DNA of 64,000 bases from CADAWZ01 sp045114665 (GTDB lineage: Bacteria; Vulcanimicrobiota; CADAWZ01). The notes beneath the pieces are model-generated. The model saw only the letters and a program-made list of their open reading frames with translations, did no database searches and was not told the origin of the DNA. Positions 52,189 to 61,781 of the stretch are shown in pieces; within the stretch, counting starts at the first letter, position 1, and every line of letters begins with the position of its first letter. Location: contig JBGUKW010000318.1 of the NCBI GenBank assembly GCA_045114665.1, forward strand, positions 1 to 64,000, given 5' to 3'. The position numbers were made by a program, and so were the translations under genes.

Positions 52189-53184
52189 ATTTCGAACCTT
52201 TCGGCAAAACAGAAAGCAGCTATACTGTTGGTATCCTTACCACCGGAGGTTTCAGCATCGGTTTTTAAAGAATTCGGTCCAGAGGAAGTCCAAGCCATCA
52301 GTTTGGAAATATCTAAATTGCCTCAGATTTCACCAGAAGTCAGGTCCAAAGTTATTGAGGAGTTCCTCGGTACTTCGGATATACCAGGGCTAAAAGATCC
52401 AAATCAGAAAAGCAATACACCATTTCCAACTGTTGGCGGACCACCGACGAGAAGAATTAGTGGAGATACCTCTCCGACAATGGGAGGAGGAACCAAAACT
52501 ACAGTTTCTCGCCAGCGTCCTCTGGACTTTTTGCGTAATGTGGATCCCAAACAGCTTATAGTGCTATTAAGAAAAGAACATCCTCAGACAATAGCTTTAG
52601 TTTTATCATATTTACATGCTTCACAAGCCTCAGCTGTGATTTCAGAGTTGCCTTCTCAAATGCAAACTGAAGTTGCGAGAAGACTTGCAGAAATTGGGCA
52701 TGTACTACCAGAAGTCCTTGCAGAAGTTGAATCTGTTCTTCAAAATAGACTTTATTCACTTATGGAAGGCGATGGTCTTGATGAGTCAGATGGCAAAGAG
52801 GCACTTGTTGAAATTTTAAGTCAATCAGATCGTTCTACTGAGGAGAAAATTATAACAGGATTGACTAAAAAAAGTCCTCATCTTGCCAGTGATATTAAAA
52901 ACAAACTCTGTGATTTTGAAGACCTTGAACTCATTGATGAAAATTCGCTTCAAGCAGTTTTAAGACTGACAGATATCAGAGATTTAGTTATGGCACTTAA
53001 AGGTGCAAGTAAACATTTATCTGAGAGAATTTATAACTGTATGGAACCTGAAGTTTCTAAGGCTTTGAGAGATGATGTCGAAGCACTTGGAACAGTACCT
53101 TGGGAAAATATTAAAAATGCTCAACAGCAAGTTAGAAATATTTTGAGAGGACTTGTTACTTTAGGAAAAGTTAAGTTTAAGTAA
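52189..53184 (+). CDS. fliG: flagellar motor switch protein FliG (probable ATT start)
   Basis: A 331-residue rotor protein if it starts at the ATT at 52189. FliG homologues begin with a stretch like LSxxQKAAILLxSLxPEV, and here NLSAKQKAAILLVSLPPEV is in frame with an in-frame TGA at 52180 just before it. GAGGTG sits 7 nt before ATT. Alternative starts at CTG 52225 or TTG 52228 would cut off the conserved N-terminus and have no ribosome-binding site. The middle and C-terminal domains are typical (DPKQLIVLLRKEHPQTIALVL near 130, MALKGASKHLSERIYNCM near 275). Confidence 0.9.
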   Translation: MSNLSAKQKAAILLVSLPPEVSASVFKEFGPEEVQAISLEISKLPQISPEVRSKVIEEFLGTSDIPGLKDPNQKSNTPFPTVGGPPTRRISGDTSPTMGGGTKTTVSRQRPLDFLRNVDPKQLIVLLRKEHPQTIALVLSYLHASQASAVISELPSQMQTEVARRLAEIGHVLPEVLAEVESVLQNRLYSLMEGDGLDESDGKEALVEILSQSDRSTEEKIITGLTKKSPHLASDIKNKLCDFEDLELIDENSLQAVLRLTDIRDLVMALKGASKHLSERIYNCMEPEVSKALRDDVEALGTVPWENIKNAQQQVRNILRGLVTLGKVKFK

Positions 53185-53226
53185 AAATTCGAATTTTAAT
53201 TCGAGTTTAAAAGAGGAGGTATGTTT

Positions 53227-54258
53227 GTGGGTATTGTAAAACGCCGATTTATACCATCGGAAAATCAAGAATCTGAAAATCGTGGATTTAATTCGACCAT
53301 GACTAATACTGGACTTACAAGTCCTTTATTTAAAGGTTCACAATCAAATTCTATAAACATGCCTTCTCCAACTGTTACTAATTTAAGTCAAACAATGACT
53401 AAGACACATAGTGGAGGTCTTATAAAAGGCGGTTCTTATGCTTCTTTTGTAACAAATAAAGAATCAGAAGTTACTCCACCTATTCTTAATAATAATGACA
53501 ATGACGATTTAGAAGGTGTAATGCAACTTGAAGAAGATTTGCATCCAGAAGGTGTTAAATCTTCAGGTAGTTTGCCACCAGCTCCTCCTGCTTCTCCTCA
53601 AATAGATAGACTTTTGATTGAAGAAGCAGAAAAAAAAGCTGCTGATATTGTAAAAAAAGCAAGAGCAGAAGCTAAAAAATTGATAGAAGAAACAAAATTG
53701 TACAGCCAATCAGCTTTTGCACAAGCTGAGACTGATGGTTTTAATAAGGGAAGAGAAAGTGGATTTGAAGCAGGTAAAGAAGAGATGACCAATCTCATTC
53801 TTCAAGCTAAAGATGTTTTAAATCAGGCAATAAAAGAAAGAGAGCTCCTAATTAGAAGTATTGAACCAGAAATGGCAAAGCTCTCAGTAAGAATAGCAGA
53901 GAAAATAATGCGGTACCAAATTGACATAGACCAAGGTGCCGTTGTAAATATGATAAGTTCAGCCCTTGATACTTTAAAACAGAGGGAAGAAATAATAATA
54001 AAAGTAAATCAAGAAGATTATTATTATGCAAAAGAAAAAAAGTCTGTTTTTGCCTCTATGGTAGAAGGTCTTAAAAAACTTGATGTTGTTGTTGATTCAG
54101 GTGTTGATAGAGGTGGTTGCATAATTGAAACAGACCTTGGCAATATAGATGCCAGAATCTCTACACAGATTCACACTTTAGAACTTGTTTTTGATAAAGT
54201 TGCAGAAGAGAGAAAACAAGAATATGAAGAAGAATCAAGTGAAAATTCTGTAGGTTAG
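53227..54258 (+). CDS. fliH: flagellar assembly protein FliH
   Basis: A 343-residue regulator of the export ATPase FliI. The start GTG at 53227 is preferred because GGAGGT lies 6 nt upstream, whereas the ATG at 53221 touches it. The first ~130 residues are low complexity. Residues about 145-210 form a coiled coil with GxxxG-type spacing (GFNKGRESGFEAGKEEM), typical of FliH, and the C-terminal domain follows (AEKIMRYQIDID, then SGVDRGGCIIETDLGNIDAR). Confidence 0.93.
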   Translation: MGIVKRRFIPSENQESENRGFNSTMTNTGLTSPLFKGSQSNSINMPSPTVTNLSQTMTKTHSGGLIKGGSYASFVTNKESEVTPPILNNNDNDDLEGVMQLEEDLHPEGVKSSGSLPPAPPASPQIDRLLIEEAEKKAADIVKKARAEAKKLIEETKLYSQSAFAQAETDGFNKGRESGFEAGKEEMTNLILQAKDVLNQAIKERELLIRSIEPEMAKLSVRIAEKIMRYQIDIDQGAVVNMISSALDTLKQREEIIIKVNQEDYYYAKEKKSVFASMVEGLKKLDVVVDSGVDRGGCIIETDLGNIDARISTQIHTLELVFDKVAEERKQEYEEESSENSVG

Positions 54259-54272
54259 TAAGGTGATAAATA

Positions 54273-55601
54273 GTGAAAAAGTTAGAAGATTTTAAGATTA
54301 ATTTTGAACCTTACAGAAGTGCATTAGAGGCAACTCCTCTTGTAAAAATGCATGGCAAGGTAACTCAACTTATTGGTTTAACTATTGAATCAGAAGGTCC
54401 TTCTGTTCAAATGGATGAGTTGTGTTACATTTATAGAAAAAATAGTCCCAACCCTTGTAGGGCTGAGGTTGTAGGTTTTAAGGGCAATAAAGTTCTTTTG
54501 ATGCCTATTGATGACATGTCTGGTATTGCACCAGGTTGTGAAGTCAGGGCTACAGGTAATCCATTGATGATAAAAGTTGGTCCAAAACTTTTGGGTAGAG
54601 TTTTGGACGGTCTTGGAGAACCTATTGACGGGAAAGGACCTATTGAATATGAAACTGAATATCCTGTCATAAATAACCCTCCAAACCCATTTCAGCGTCC
54701 AACAATTAAAAAACCTATGGCACTTGGTGTAAGAGCTATTGATTCTCTTCTTACATTTGGAACTGGTCAACGTATGGGAATTTTTGCAGGTTCTGGTGTA
54801 GGTAAATCTACTACTCTAAGTATGATTGCTCGTAATACCACGGCCGACATCAATGTTTTAACACTTGTTGGAGAGCGTGGTCGTGAGCTTAGAGACTTTA
54901 TTGAAAAAGATTTAGGTCCAAAAGGACTTGCACGAAGTGTTGTAGTTGTTGCTACTTCAGATAGACCTGCTCTTGTTCGTATGAAAGGGGCATATACTGG
55001 AACTGCTGTTGCTGAGTATTTTAGAGACCAAGGTCAAGATGTTTTTCTTATGATGGATTCTGTTACTCGTTTTGCCATGGCTCAGAGAGAAATTGGACTT
55101 GCTATTGGTGAACCACCAGCACAAAAAGGTTATACACCTTCTGTGTTTGCTAAAATGCCAGGTTTGCTCGAAAGGGCAGGCACTGCTCCAAAAGGTTCTA
55201 TCACTGCAATTTATACAGTTCTTGTCGATGGTGATGATATGACAGAACCTATCGCTGATAATGTTCGTTCTATTCTCGATGGACATATTGTTCTATCAAG
55301 AAAAATTGCACATGCTAACAGATATCCTGCTATAGATATTCTTCAAAGTGTGTCTCGTCTGTTTAATGCTGTTACAACTAAAGAACATAGAGCTGCTGCA
55401 TCTAAAATGCGTGATGTGTTATCAACATATAAAGACAATGAAGATTTGATCAATATCGGTGCTTATAAAGATGGTAGTAACCCAAAGGTTGACTATGCAA
55501 AAAAGATGATAGAACCTGTATATTCATTTTTAAAACAAGGTATTGATGAGCCTACTACTTTTGATGATACTATACAGAGATTGATCAATATGATGAATTA
55601 A
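54273..55601 (+). CDS. fliI: flagellum-specific ATP synthase FliI
   Basis: A 442-residue export ATPase. Walker A is FAGSGVGKSTTLSMIARN near residue 170 and Walker B is DVFLMMDSVTRFAMAQREI near 255, with GERGREL between and the EPPAQKGYTPSVFAK segment after. It helps unfold and deliver flagellar substrates to the export gate. GTG start with AAGGTG upstream; it lies 14 bp after fliH. Confidence 0.98.
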   Translation: MKKLEDFKINFEPYRSALEATPLVKMHGKVTQLIGLTIESEGPSVQMDELCYIYRKNSPNPCRAEVVGFKGNKVLLMPIDDMSGIAPGCEVRATGNPLMIKVGPKLLGRVLDGLGEPIDGKGPIEYETEYPVINNPPNPFQRPTIKKPMALGVRAIDSLLTFGTGQRMGIFAGSGVGKSTTLSMIARNTTADINVLTLVGERGRELRDFIEKDLGPKGLARSVVVVATSDRPALVRMKGAYTGTAVAEYFRDQGQDVFLMMDSVTRFAMAQREIGLAIGEPPAQKGYTPSVFAKMPGLLERAGTAPKGSITAIYTVLVDGDDMTEPIADNVRSILDGHIVLSRKIAHANRYPAIDILQSVSRLFNAVTTKEHRAAASKMRDVLSTYKDNEDLINIGAYKDGSNPKVDYAKKMIEPVYSFLKQGIDEPTTFDDTIQRLINMMN

Positions 55602-55616
55602 TGAGGCTTATTTATA

Positions 55617-56078
55617 ATGGCAAAAGGTTTTAAGTTTAAACTTCAAAGTGTTCTCGATTTAAAATTTGATATTGAAGAAGAAGAAAAAAGAAAATTAGCT
55701 GATGTCATGCAACTTCAAGAGAGAGAAGAACAAAAATTGATGAGCATGCAGGCAAGACAGGCACAGTTGATCGCAGAACTTAAAAAGAAACAGGGCGAAG
55801 GTGCAATAAATATAACTGAGCTTCAGATGTATTCAAGAGGTATAGAAAAACTTAAAAATGACATCATAGGTCAACAACTTCGTTTAAAAGAAGTTGCGAT
55901 CATGCTTGACGATCAGAGAAAACGACTTATAACTGCAACTCAGGAAAGAAAAATTTACGAAAAGTTAAAAGAGAAACAACAACAGGCATTTAAAGAAGAA
56001 GAAGAATATAAAGAGAAGTTGCTCATAGATGAATTGGCAACTTTGAAATATGCTAAGGTTAAACCTAAAGAAGAATAG
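55617..56078 (+). CDS. fliJ: flagellar export protein FliJ
   Basis: A 153-residue, almost entirely coiled-coil protein (KFKLQSVLDLKFDIEEEEKR at the start, then runs rich in Glu, Lys, Gln and Leu). This composition, length and position after fliI define FliJ, which couples the ATPase ring to the FlhA export gate. It starts 15 bp after fliI. Confidence 0.9.
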   Translation: MAKGFKFKLQSVLDLKFDIEEEEKRKLADVMQLQEREEQKLMSMQARQAQLIAELKKKQGEGAINITELQMYSRGIEKLKNDIIGQQLRLKEVAIMLDDQRKRLITATQERKIYEKLKEKQQQAFKEEEEYKEKLLIDELATLKYAKVKPKEE

Positions 56079-56193
56079 GTACCGCAATTTTCAAAAATAT
56101 TGTATTTTTTATTTGACATTAAGACGAATTTTATAATTAGTGAATTTAATATATAAATAAGTTTAAAAATATAAAAAACAAAGGAGGGTTCAA

Positions 56194-56817
56194 ATGTCCG
56201 TTTTTGACAGAATTTCTCAAATTCATTCGAGAATGCATAGTATGCAATCTCAGTTTTCAAATGTTTCAGCTTCAAATTTTGCTCCTTCAGGTGTCACATC
56301 TGGGCCAGCATGCTTAAACACTCCTACATCTCAGACTTTTGAACAGATTCTTGCGAATTCTGGTTTAAAACCAGGTGAGGGAGTTTCTTCAGAAAATATT
56401 TCTTCAAATACCGCTTATAAAGGTTCTGAAAAAGATTTTGAAGGCATAATAAAAGATGCTTCTAAAAAATATGGAGTTGAAGAAGATTTCATTAGAGCTA
56501 TAATCAAACAGGAATCAGGATTTAATCCAAATGCTGTATCTTGTTGCGGAGCTCAAGGAATGATGCAGTTAATGCCTGAAACAGCAAAAGATTTGGGTGT
56601 TACAAATCCAATGGATCCAAGAGATAATATCATGGGCGGTGTAAAATACATCAAACAGATGTTAGACCGTTATGATGGAAACAAGACAAAAGCACTCGCA
56701 GCATATAATGCAGGTCCGGGAAATGTCGATAAATATGGTGGTGTTCCTCCTTTCTCAGAGACACAAAATTATGTAAATAATATTCTTTCAATGTACCAAG
56801 AATATAAGAAATCTTAA
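56194..56817 (+). CDS. flagellar-operon lytic transglycosylase (SLT domain)
   Basis: A 207-residue protein. About 85 residues are Ser-rich and flexible; residues about 90-205 form an SLT domain: catalytic Glu in FIRAIIKQESGFNPNAVS, then CGAQGMMQLMPETAKDLG, then ALAAYNAGPGNV. It has no signal peptide and is probably exported by the flagellar apparatus to open the peptidoglycan for the rod, as FlgJ does elsewhere. No rod-scaffold domain is seen. It lies between fliJ and fliK; GGAGG precedes the ATG. Confidence 0.92.
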   Translation: MSVFDRISQIHSRMHSMQSQFSNVSASNFAPSGVTSGPACLNTPTSQTFEQILANSGLKPGEGVSSENISSNTAYKGSEKDFEGIIKDASKKYGVEEDFIRAIIKQESGFNPNAVSCCGAQGMMQLMPETAKDLGVTNPMDPRDNIMGGVKYIKQMLDRYDGNKTKALAAYNAGPGNVDKYGGVPPFSETQNYVNNILSMYQEYKKS

Positions 56818-56836
56818 ACAAAGAGAGGATTTTTTC

Positions 56837-57733
56837 ATGAATATAACAAGTTATGATCCTTTAAAGGATAGAGATTACGAAAAATCTTCATCATCTTCTT
56901 CAGCAAAAGGTGGTGCTATTACTGATGGCGATGTCGCTACATTTGCAAATATGTTAGAACGCAAGACAAATGGCGACAATGATGTAAAAGAAAAGACAAA
57001 AGAGGCTATTTATTCAGATAAAGAAGCTAAAAAAGAGAGTGAAAAGAATGCAAAAACAGCTTCTAATTTGCCAAATACTGCAAAGATGTCTGCCTCTAAA
57101 CAGCTTTTATATAACATGCCTTATATGAACAAAGCAACACTTTCACTTGCTCAGAAAAGTGCAATGGGATTAAATGCTGATGGTACTTCAAAGGCTATGG
57201 TTATGTATGGAAATAATCAGAACATGACTGCAGGCAAGACTGGTGAAGCTGTCAATCTTCAAGCTCAGACAAAGGCTGCAGAAGCAAATGGAATTGCAAA
57301 AACTGATGAAGCAAAAGCTGGCAAAGAATCAAAAGCAAAATCTCCAGCACTTGGTGTCAATGCAAATATTTCTGCTCAAAATACAGAACAGACAGAAAAG
57401 CCAATTACTAAAGAAGTAAGCAAAGCCGAAAAGACAGAAGCTGAACGCAATGTCAAGAGAGAAGAAGTCATCAAACAGATCATCAACCATGTTGAATTGA
57501 AGAATTTTGCAGGTAAGTCAGAACTCACAATTAAGATGAATCCTGAATTCCTCGGTGCAATGAAGATGAGACTTATATTTGAAGGCGATAAGGTCTCCGC
57601 AGAATTTAATACAACTTCAAAAGCTGTTCGTGAAGCAATCGCTGATTCTTCAGATGAACTTTCACAGGCATTTAATAAAAAGGGTATTAAAGTTGGTCAT
57701 ATCGGTGTAAAACTCGTAGATAAAGTTTCATAG
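56837..57733 (+). CDS. fliK: flagellar hook-length control protein FliK
   Basis: A 298-residue protein with a long low-complexity N-terminal part rich in Ala, Lys and Glu (the ruler segment) and a C-terminal hook-length domain: SELTIKMNPEFLGAMKMRLIFEGDKVSAEF near residues 225-255 with REAIADSSDELSQAF after it. FliK sets hook length and triggers the switch in export specificity. It closes the operon, 19 bp after the transglycosylase, with a terminator behind it. Confidence 0.9.
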   Translation: MNITSYDPLKDRDYEKSSSSSSAKGGAITDGDVATFANMLERKTNGDNDVKEKTKEAIYSDKEAKKESEKNAKTASNLPNTAKMSASKQLLYNMPYMNKATLSLAQKSAMGLNADGTSKAMVMYGNNQNMTAGKTGEAVNLQAQTKAAEANGIAKTDEAKAGKESKAKSPALGVNANISAQNTEQTEKPITKEVSKAEKTEAERNVKREEVIKQIINHVELKNFAGKSELTIKMNPEFLGAMKMRLIFEGDKVSAEFNTTSKAVREAIADSSDELSQAFNKKGIKVGHIGVKLVDKVS

Positions 57734-57767
57734 AAAAATTTGAAATAAAAAGTAGAACTATATTGTG

Positions 57768-57802
57768 AAAGCGGTAAGGAAATTTTCTTTACCGCTTTTT
57801 TA
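57768..57802 (+). terminator. terminator of the flagellar operon
   Basis: AAAGCGGTAAGGAAA and TTTCTTTACCGCTTT form a stem followed by TTTTT. Confidence 0.92.
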
Positions 57803-57921
57803 ATAGAATTTTTGAAAACATAGTGTACAGAAAATGAATATGGCTGGTTAGTGAAGTAATGGATTATGTGGCAAGAGAGACGCAGAGTAGAAAATTTGTA
57901 GATTGTTTGAAGGAATTGAAA

Positions 57922-58166
57922 ATTGACATACTCCCCATAAATTTAGGGGATTCTGGCATATTAACGAACCTTGCCTCTATTTTAAATTAGAGGTCTTACG
58001 AGTTCTATCTACAATGGTTGATGCCCCAACCATATTCTTTATTTATTATTATGTTCCTTGTTTTAATTTAAGTTTAGAGAACAGACGATTACCTTCTCTA
58101 TCTATGTTTATTCCTGCGTTTATATCACGATCATGATGAACACCACAAACAGGACAAGTCCATTCT
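57922..58166 (-). mobile_element. solo IS605-type tnpB 3'-end/right-end element, copy B
   Basis: A 245-bp block closely matching the one at 38294-38542. On the minus strand it has the last ~38 codons of tnpB, hairpins GGTTG/CAACC and CCTCTA/TAGAGG, then a CCCC/GGGG right-end hairpin ending GGAGTATGTCAA. In functional IS200/IS605 elements this region is the omegaRNA scaffold and the flank beyond it (here TTTTCAATTCC) is the guide. No tnpA or tnpB body remains. The left boundary is the same as in copy A to within about two bases. Confidence 0.8.
58049..58166 (-). pseudogene. tnpB C-terminal fragment (copy B)
   Basis: The minus-strand frame encodes [19 protein letters not shown], then [17 protein letters not shown] and a short end, then stop. 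It keeps the CPVC pair and HHDRD. The frame continues upstream to 58231 but those codons (from position 58166 leftward on the protein) are not tnpB-like. Confidence 0.8.
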
Positions 58167-58199
58167 CGTATCCGTATATGCCTGTATACTGTCATTTTA

Positions 58200-58230
58200 T
58201 CATTGCGAGGCTTTAGCCGTGGCAATCTCA
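58200..58230. repeat. REP-like palindrome
   Basis: TCATTGCGAGGCTTTAGCC followed by GTGGCAATCTCA. ATTGCGAG and CGTGGCAAT face each other around a short loop, a pattern found in many repetitive extragenic palindromes of unrelated bacteria. Only one copy is seen here. Confidence 0.5.
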
Positions 58231-58315
58231 AGCACTTTTTTATTAACTAACACAACGAGTTAATTATGAAAATATTTTATATTATTAAACCCCCAAAAAA
58301 TACAAAAAAAAATCA

Positions 58316-58344
58316 TTGCATAAAATCTTTAAAAGTAGTATAAT
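58316..58344 (+). promoter_or_regulatory. sigma-70 promoter of the oad operon
   Basis: TTGCAT and TATAAT are separated by 17 bp. About 50 bp around it (from ATCATTGCATAAAAT to ATAAAATA) is nearly identical to the pckA promoter at 61782. Confidence 0.88.
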
Positions 58345-58395
58345 TATAAAATACAGCAAAAAATACCCCAACAATAAAGGGAAAGAGGACAAAAT

Positions 58396-58623
58396 ATGGT
58401 AGAAGGTCTTTATGTTACTGGGATAGGCATGGGGGTTGTATTTGCTTTTCTATGTATTCTTGTACTTGCTATAACATTGACAGATATGCTTGTAGCTAAA
58501 TATGAAAAAGCAAATCCACCAGCAGAAATTGCAAACAAACCAAAAGCTAAAAAGTCTATACCAGAAGAAGAAGTTATAGCCGTTGCCATTGCTTCGGCAA
58601 TTAAACATGGAGAGTTAGTATAA
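58396..58623 (+). CDS. oadG: oxaloacetate decarboxylase gamma chain
   Basis: A 75-residue protein. One membrane helix (GMGVVFAFLCILVLAITL) is followed by a Lys/Pro-rich linker and a short amphipathic helix (EVIAVAIASAIKHG). This is the usual layout of the gamma subunit that anchors the Na+-pumping decarboxylase. GAGGA precedes the ATG, and oadA starts 2 bp after the stop. Confidence 0.92.
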   Translation: MVEGLYVTGIGMGVVFAFLCILVLAITLTDMLVAKYEKANPPAEIANKPKAKKSIPEEEVIAVAIASAIKHGELV

Positions 58624-58625
58624 AT

Positions 58626-60437
58626 ATGGGTAAGAAAAAAATTAAAGTAATGGATACGTCTTTCAGAGACGGATTTCAGTCAGTCTATGGAGCGAGAGTT
58701 TTCACTAAAGATTTTCTTCCCGCTCTTAAAAGTGCAATAGAAGCAGGATTAAGACATTTTGAAGTAGGTGGTGGAGCAAGATTTCAAGCCCCTATATTCT
58801 ACTGTAATGAAAATGCTTTTGACATGATGGACACAATAAGAAAAACAGCAGGTCCAGAAATTGAGCTTCAGACACTCGCAAGAGGTGTAAATGTCGTAGG
58901 TCTTGAATCACAGCCTAAAGACATCATCGATCTTCATGCTAAAATGTTCAAAAAACATGGCATGACAACGATTAGAAATTTTGATGCATTAAATGATGTC
59001 AATAATTTAGATTATTCAGGAAGATGTATTAAAAAACATGGATTAAAACATGAAGTAACTGTAACAATGATGGAATTACCTATTGGTTGTGAAGGAGCTC
59101 ATGATGTTCCATTTTATGAAAAAGTTTTAAGAAGTATACTTGATGCTGGAATTCCATTTGATTCTCTATGTTTTAAAGATGCATCTGGTACATCAAGACC
59201 AAGAAAAGTTTTTGAGACAGTAAAAATGGCAAGAGAATTAATCGGTTCTGACAAAAGCATAAGATTCCATTCTCATGAAACAGCTGGAACAGGCTTAGCA
59301 TGTTATTTATCTGCTCTCGAAGGTGGAGCTGACGCAATAGATTTATCAATGAAACCTGTTTCAGGTGGAACAGCACAGCCTGACATCGTATCAATGTGGC
59401 ATGCTCTCAAAGGTACAGAATACGATCTCGGAATCGACATCAAAAAAATCATAGAAACTGAAGAAATTTTTAAAGAGTGTATGAAGGACTATTTCCTGCC
59501 TCCTGAGGCTACAACAGTAAATCCTATGATCATTCAATCCCCTCTCCCAGGTGGTGCCTTAACAGCAAATACCCAAATGATGAGAGACAACGGAACTATG
59601 AACAGATTCCCAGAAGTTGTAACAGCAATGAATGAAGTTGTATCAAAAGGCGGTTTTGGAACTTCTGTAACACCTGTTTCACAATTCTATTTCCAACAGG
59701 CATATTCAAATGTGATGTTTGGACCTTGGAAAAAGATAACAGACGGATATGGCAAAATGGTTCTTGGATATTTTGGAAAGACACCTTGTGAGCCTGATCC
59801 TGAAGTAGTAAGAATGGCTTCAGAACAGTTAAAACTTGAACCAACAAAAGAAAAAGTTGTTAACATCAATGACAGAGACAAAACAAAAGGCATTGAATAT
59901 GCAAAAAAAGTTTTAAAAGAAGCTGGTCTTGAAGAGACAGATGAAAACATATTTATAGCTGCCTCTTGTAAAGAAAAAGGTATCGAATTCCTAAAAGGAA
60001 ATGGAAAAATTGGTGTCAGAAAGAACGAACCTGAAAAGAAAACTACATCATTGACAAAAACCAAAAAATCAGATACATATACAGTAACTGTAAATGGCAA
60101 GAGTTATGTAGTTAAACTCGATTCACAATGTACAAAGGCAACTGTAAATAATTCTACTTATGACATAGATGTAAAAGAAGGTTCTACATCTCTTGTCAAA
60201 AAATCTTCTTCATCAAATGAAGGCACAGAGATAAAAGCTCCACTACCAGGAAAAATTACAAAAGTTCTTGTAAAAATTGGAGATAAGATAGAAAAAGAAG
60301 ATACAGTAGCTATCATTGAAGCAATGAAAATGGAAACAGAGATAAAAAGTCCAGTCGCTGGTACTATTTCTTCTATAGATGTTGAATTTGGAACAGATGT
60401 ACTTACAGATCAAGCAATTATGACTGTAGAAGAATAG
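58626..60437 (+). CDS. oadA: oxaloacetate decarboxylase alpha chain (biotin-containing)
   Basis: A 603-residue protein. The carboxyltransferase domain starts [18 protein letters not shown], with metal-binding HSHE near residue 218 and [10 protein letters not shown] Pro/Lys-rich linker leads to the biotinyl domain (residues about 535-603) with biotinylation motif EAMKMETEI. Oxaloacetate is decarboxylated to pyruvate while Na+ is pumped out. Some residues differ from the E. coli-type pattern, so a related carboxytransferase (for example a pyruvate carboxylase subunit) is not excluded, but oadG and oadB on both sides favour OAD. Confidence 0.93.
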   Translation: MGKKKIKVMDTSFRDGFQSVYGARVFTKDFLPALKSAIEAGLRHFEVGGGARFQAPIFYCNENAFDMMDTIRKTAGPEIELQTLARGVNVVGLESQPKDIIDLHAKMFKKHGMTTIRNFDALNDVNNLDYSGRCIKKHGLKHEVTVTMMELPIGCEGAHDVPFYEKVLRSILDAGIPFDSLCFKDASGTSRPRKVFETVKMARELIGSDKSIRFHSHETAGTGLACYLSALEGGADAIDLSMKPVSGGTAQPDIVSMWHALKGTEYDLGIDIKKIIETEEIFKECMKDYFLPPEATTVNPMIIQSPLPGGALTANTQMMRDNGTMNRFPEVVTAMNEVVSKGGFGTSVTPVSQFYFQQAYSNVMFGPWKKITDGYGKMVLGYFGKTPCEPDPEVVRMASEQLKLEPTKEKVVNINDRDKTKGIEYAKKVLKEAGLEETDENIFIAASCKEKGIEFLKGNGKIGVRKNEPEKKTTSLTKTKKSDTYTVTVNGKSYVVKLDSQCTKATVNNSTYDIDVKEGSTSLVKKSSSSNEGTEIKAPLPGKITKVLVKIGDKIEKEDTVAIIEAMKMETEIKSPVAGTISSIDVEFGTDVLTDQAIMTVEE

Positions 60438-60445
60438 GAGGGATC

Positions 60446-61633
60446 ATGGATTTCGGAAGTAAATTACAAGCATTAAATGCAAGCACTGGATATTGGAACT
60501 TAATAAAACCACCAAATCCAGCACTAAGTGGAATTGAGCAATTTTTATATCAATTTGGAACTCCGATAATGTTTATTGTCTGCTTCCTTTTGATATATCT
60601 TGCAATAAAAAAACAATATGAGCCTCTTTTACTTCTTCCTATTGGCTTTGGAGGATTTTTAGCAAATATTCCAGTCATAAATATGGCCGAGGGCAATGGA
60701 TTTCTTCACCAAATATATAATTTCGGTATAGAATCAGGATTATTTCCACTGTTTATATTCATGGGAGTAGGAGCATTGACGGACTTTGGTCCACTAATTG
60801 CAAACCCTAAAATGGCACTTTTAGGGGGTGCAGCACAATTTGGAATTTTTGGTGCATTGTTGGGAGCCCTTGTACTTGGTGAATACTGCGGATTTGGTTT
60901 TGGACTAAAAGAAGCAGCTTCTATCGGAATCATAGGAGGTGCTGACGGCCCAACTTCAATATTTGTAACCACAAAATTAGCTCCTGATTTACTTGGTGCT
61001 ATTGCGGTTGCTGCTTATTCATATATGGCACTTGTTCCAATAATTCAGCCACCAATAATGAAATTATTGACAAGCGAAGAAGAACGAAAAATAAAAATGA
61101 CTCAGCTAAAACCTGTATCAAAAACGACTAAAATATTATTCCCTATTGTAGTTCTTGGACTTTGTGCATTATTTCTTCCAGACGCAACCCCACTAATGGG
61201 AGCATTATGTTTTGGAAATTTAGCTAAAGAATCAGGAGTTGTTGATAGAATTTCAAAAACAATGCAGAATGAATTTATGAATATTGTTACAATTCTTCTC
61301 GGATTGGCAGTTGGTTCAAAATTATCTGCAGATAAATTTTTGACAGTTCAGACACTTGGAATTCTTCTTTTAGGACTTATAGCATTTTCAATAGCAACAG
61401 CTTCAGGTGTTTTATTTGCTAAACTTATGAACCTTTTTTCAAAAAAGAAAATCAATCCACTTATCGGTGCAGCTGGTGTTTCTGCAGTTCCAATGTCAGC
61501 AAGAGTTGTAAACAAAGTAGGACTTGAAAGTGATTCACAAAATTTCTTGCTTATGCATGCAATGGGACCTAATGTATCTGGTGTCATAGGTTCTGCTGTA
61601 GCAGCAGGAATATTAATTGCACTTTGTAGATAA
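60446..61633 (+). CDS. oadB: oxaloacetate decarboxylase beta chain (Na+ pump)
   Basis: A 395-residue membrane protein with about nine to eleven helices. The typical [16 protein letters not shown] near residue 165, [15 protein letters not shown] text near the start and the [14 protein letters not shown] segment near 345 are family hallmarks; conserved Asp and Asn residues carry Na+. It converts carboxybiotin decarboxylation to Na+ export. AGGAGG precedes the ATG and a strong terminator follows. Confidence 0.95.
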   Translation: MDFGSKLQALNASTGYWNLIKPPNPALSGIEQFLYQFGTPIMFIVCFLLIYLAIKKQYEPLLLLPIGFGGFLANIPVINMAEGNGFLHQIYNFGIESGLFPLFIFMGVGALTDFGPLIANPKMALLGGAAQFGIFGALLGALVLGEYCGFGFGLKEAASIGIIGGADGPTSIFVTTKLAPDLLGAIAVAAYSYMALVPIIQPPIMKLLTSEEERKIKMTQLKPVSKTTKILFPIVVLGLCALFLPDATPLMGALCFGNLAKESGVVDRISKTMQNEFMNIVTILLGLAVGSKLSADKFLTVQTLGILLLGLIAFSIATASGVLFAKLMNLFSKKKINPLIGAAGVSAVPMSARVVNKVGLESDSQNFLLMHAMGPNVSGVIGSAVAAGILIALCR

Positions 61634-61652
61634 AATAATTAACCTAAACATA

Positions 61653-61695
61653 AAAAACCTTTCCTCTCCTTATATAAGGAGAGGGAAGGTTTTTG
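61653..61695 (+). terminator. terminator of the oad operon
   Basis: AACCTTTCCTCTCCTTA and its near-complement form a long stem (one mismatch), followed by TTTTT. It isolates the oad operon from pckA. Confidence 0.93.
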
Positions 61696-61781
61696 TATAT
61701 TTTTTCTCATATGAACTGAACCCAAAATTACATTTTTTGTTTGCCTTTGCATAAAAATACATAAAAAATATAAAAAAATCA

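Larger units (their letters stand above)
57803..58315. other. 513-bp intergenic region holding a mobile-element remnant
   Basis: It contains the tnpB right-end remnant copy B (57922-58166), a REP-like palindrome (58200-58230) and AT-rich filler before the oad promoter. No intact gene is visible. Confidence 0.7.

Noticed and set aside
52228..53184. fliG starting at TTG 52228
   Set aside because: This start drops the conserved QKAAILL segment and has no ribosome-binding site; ATT 52189 explains both.
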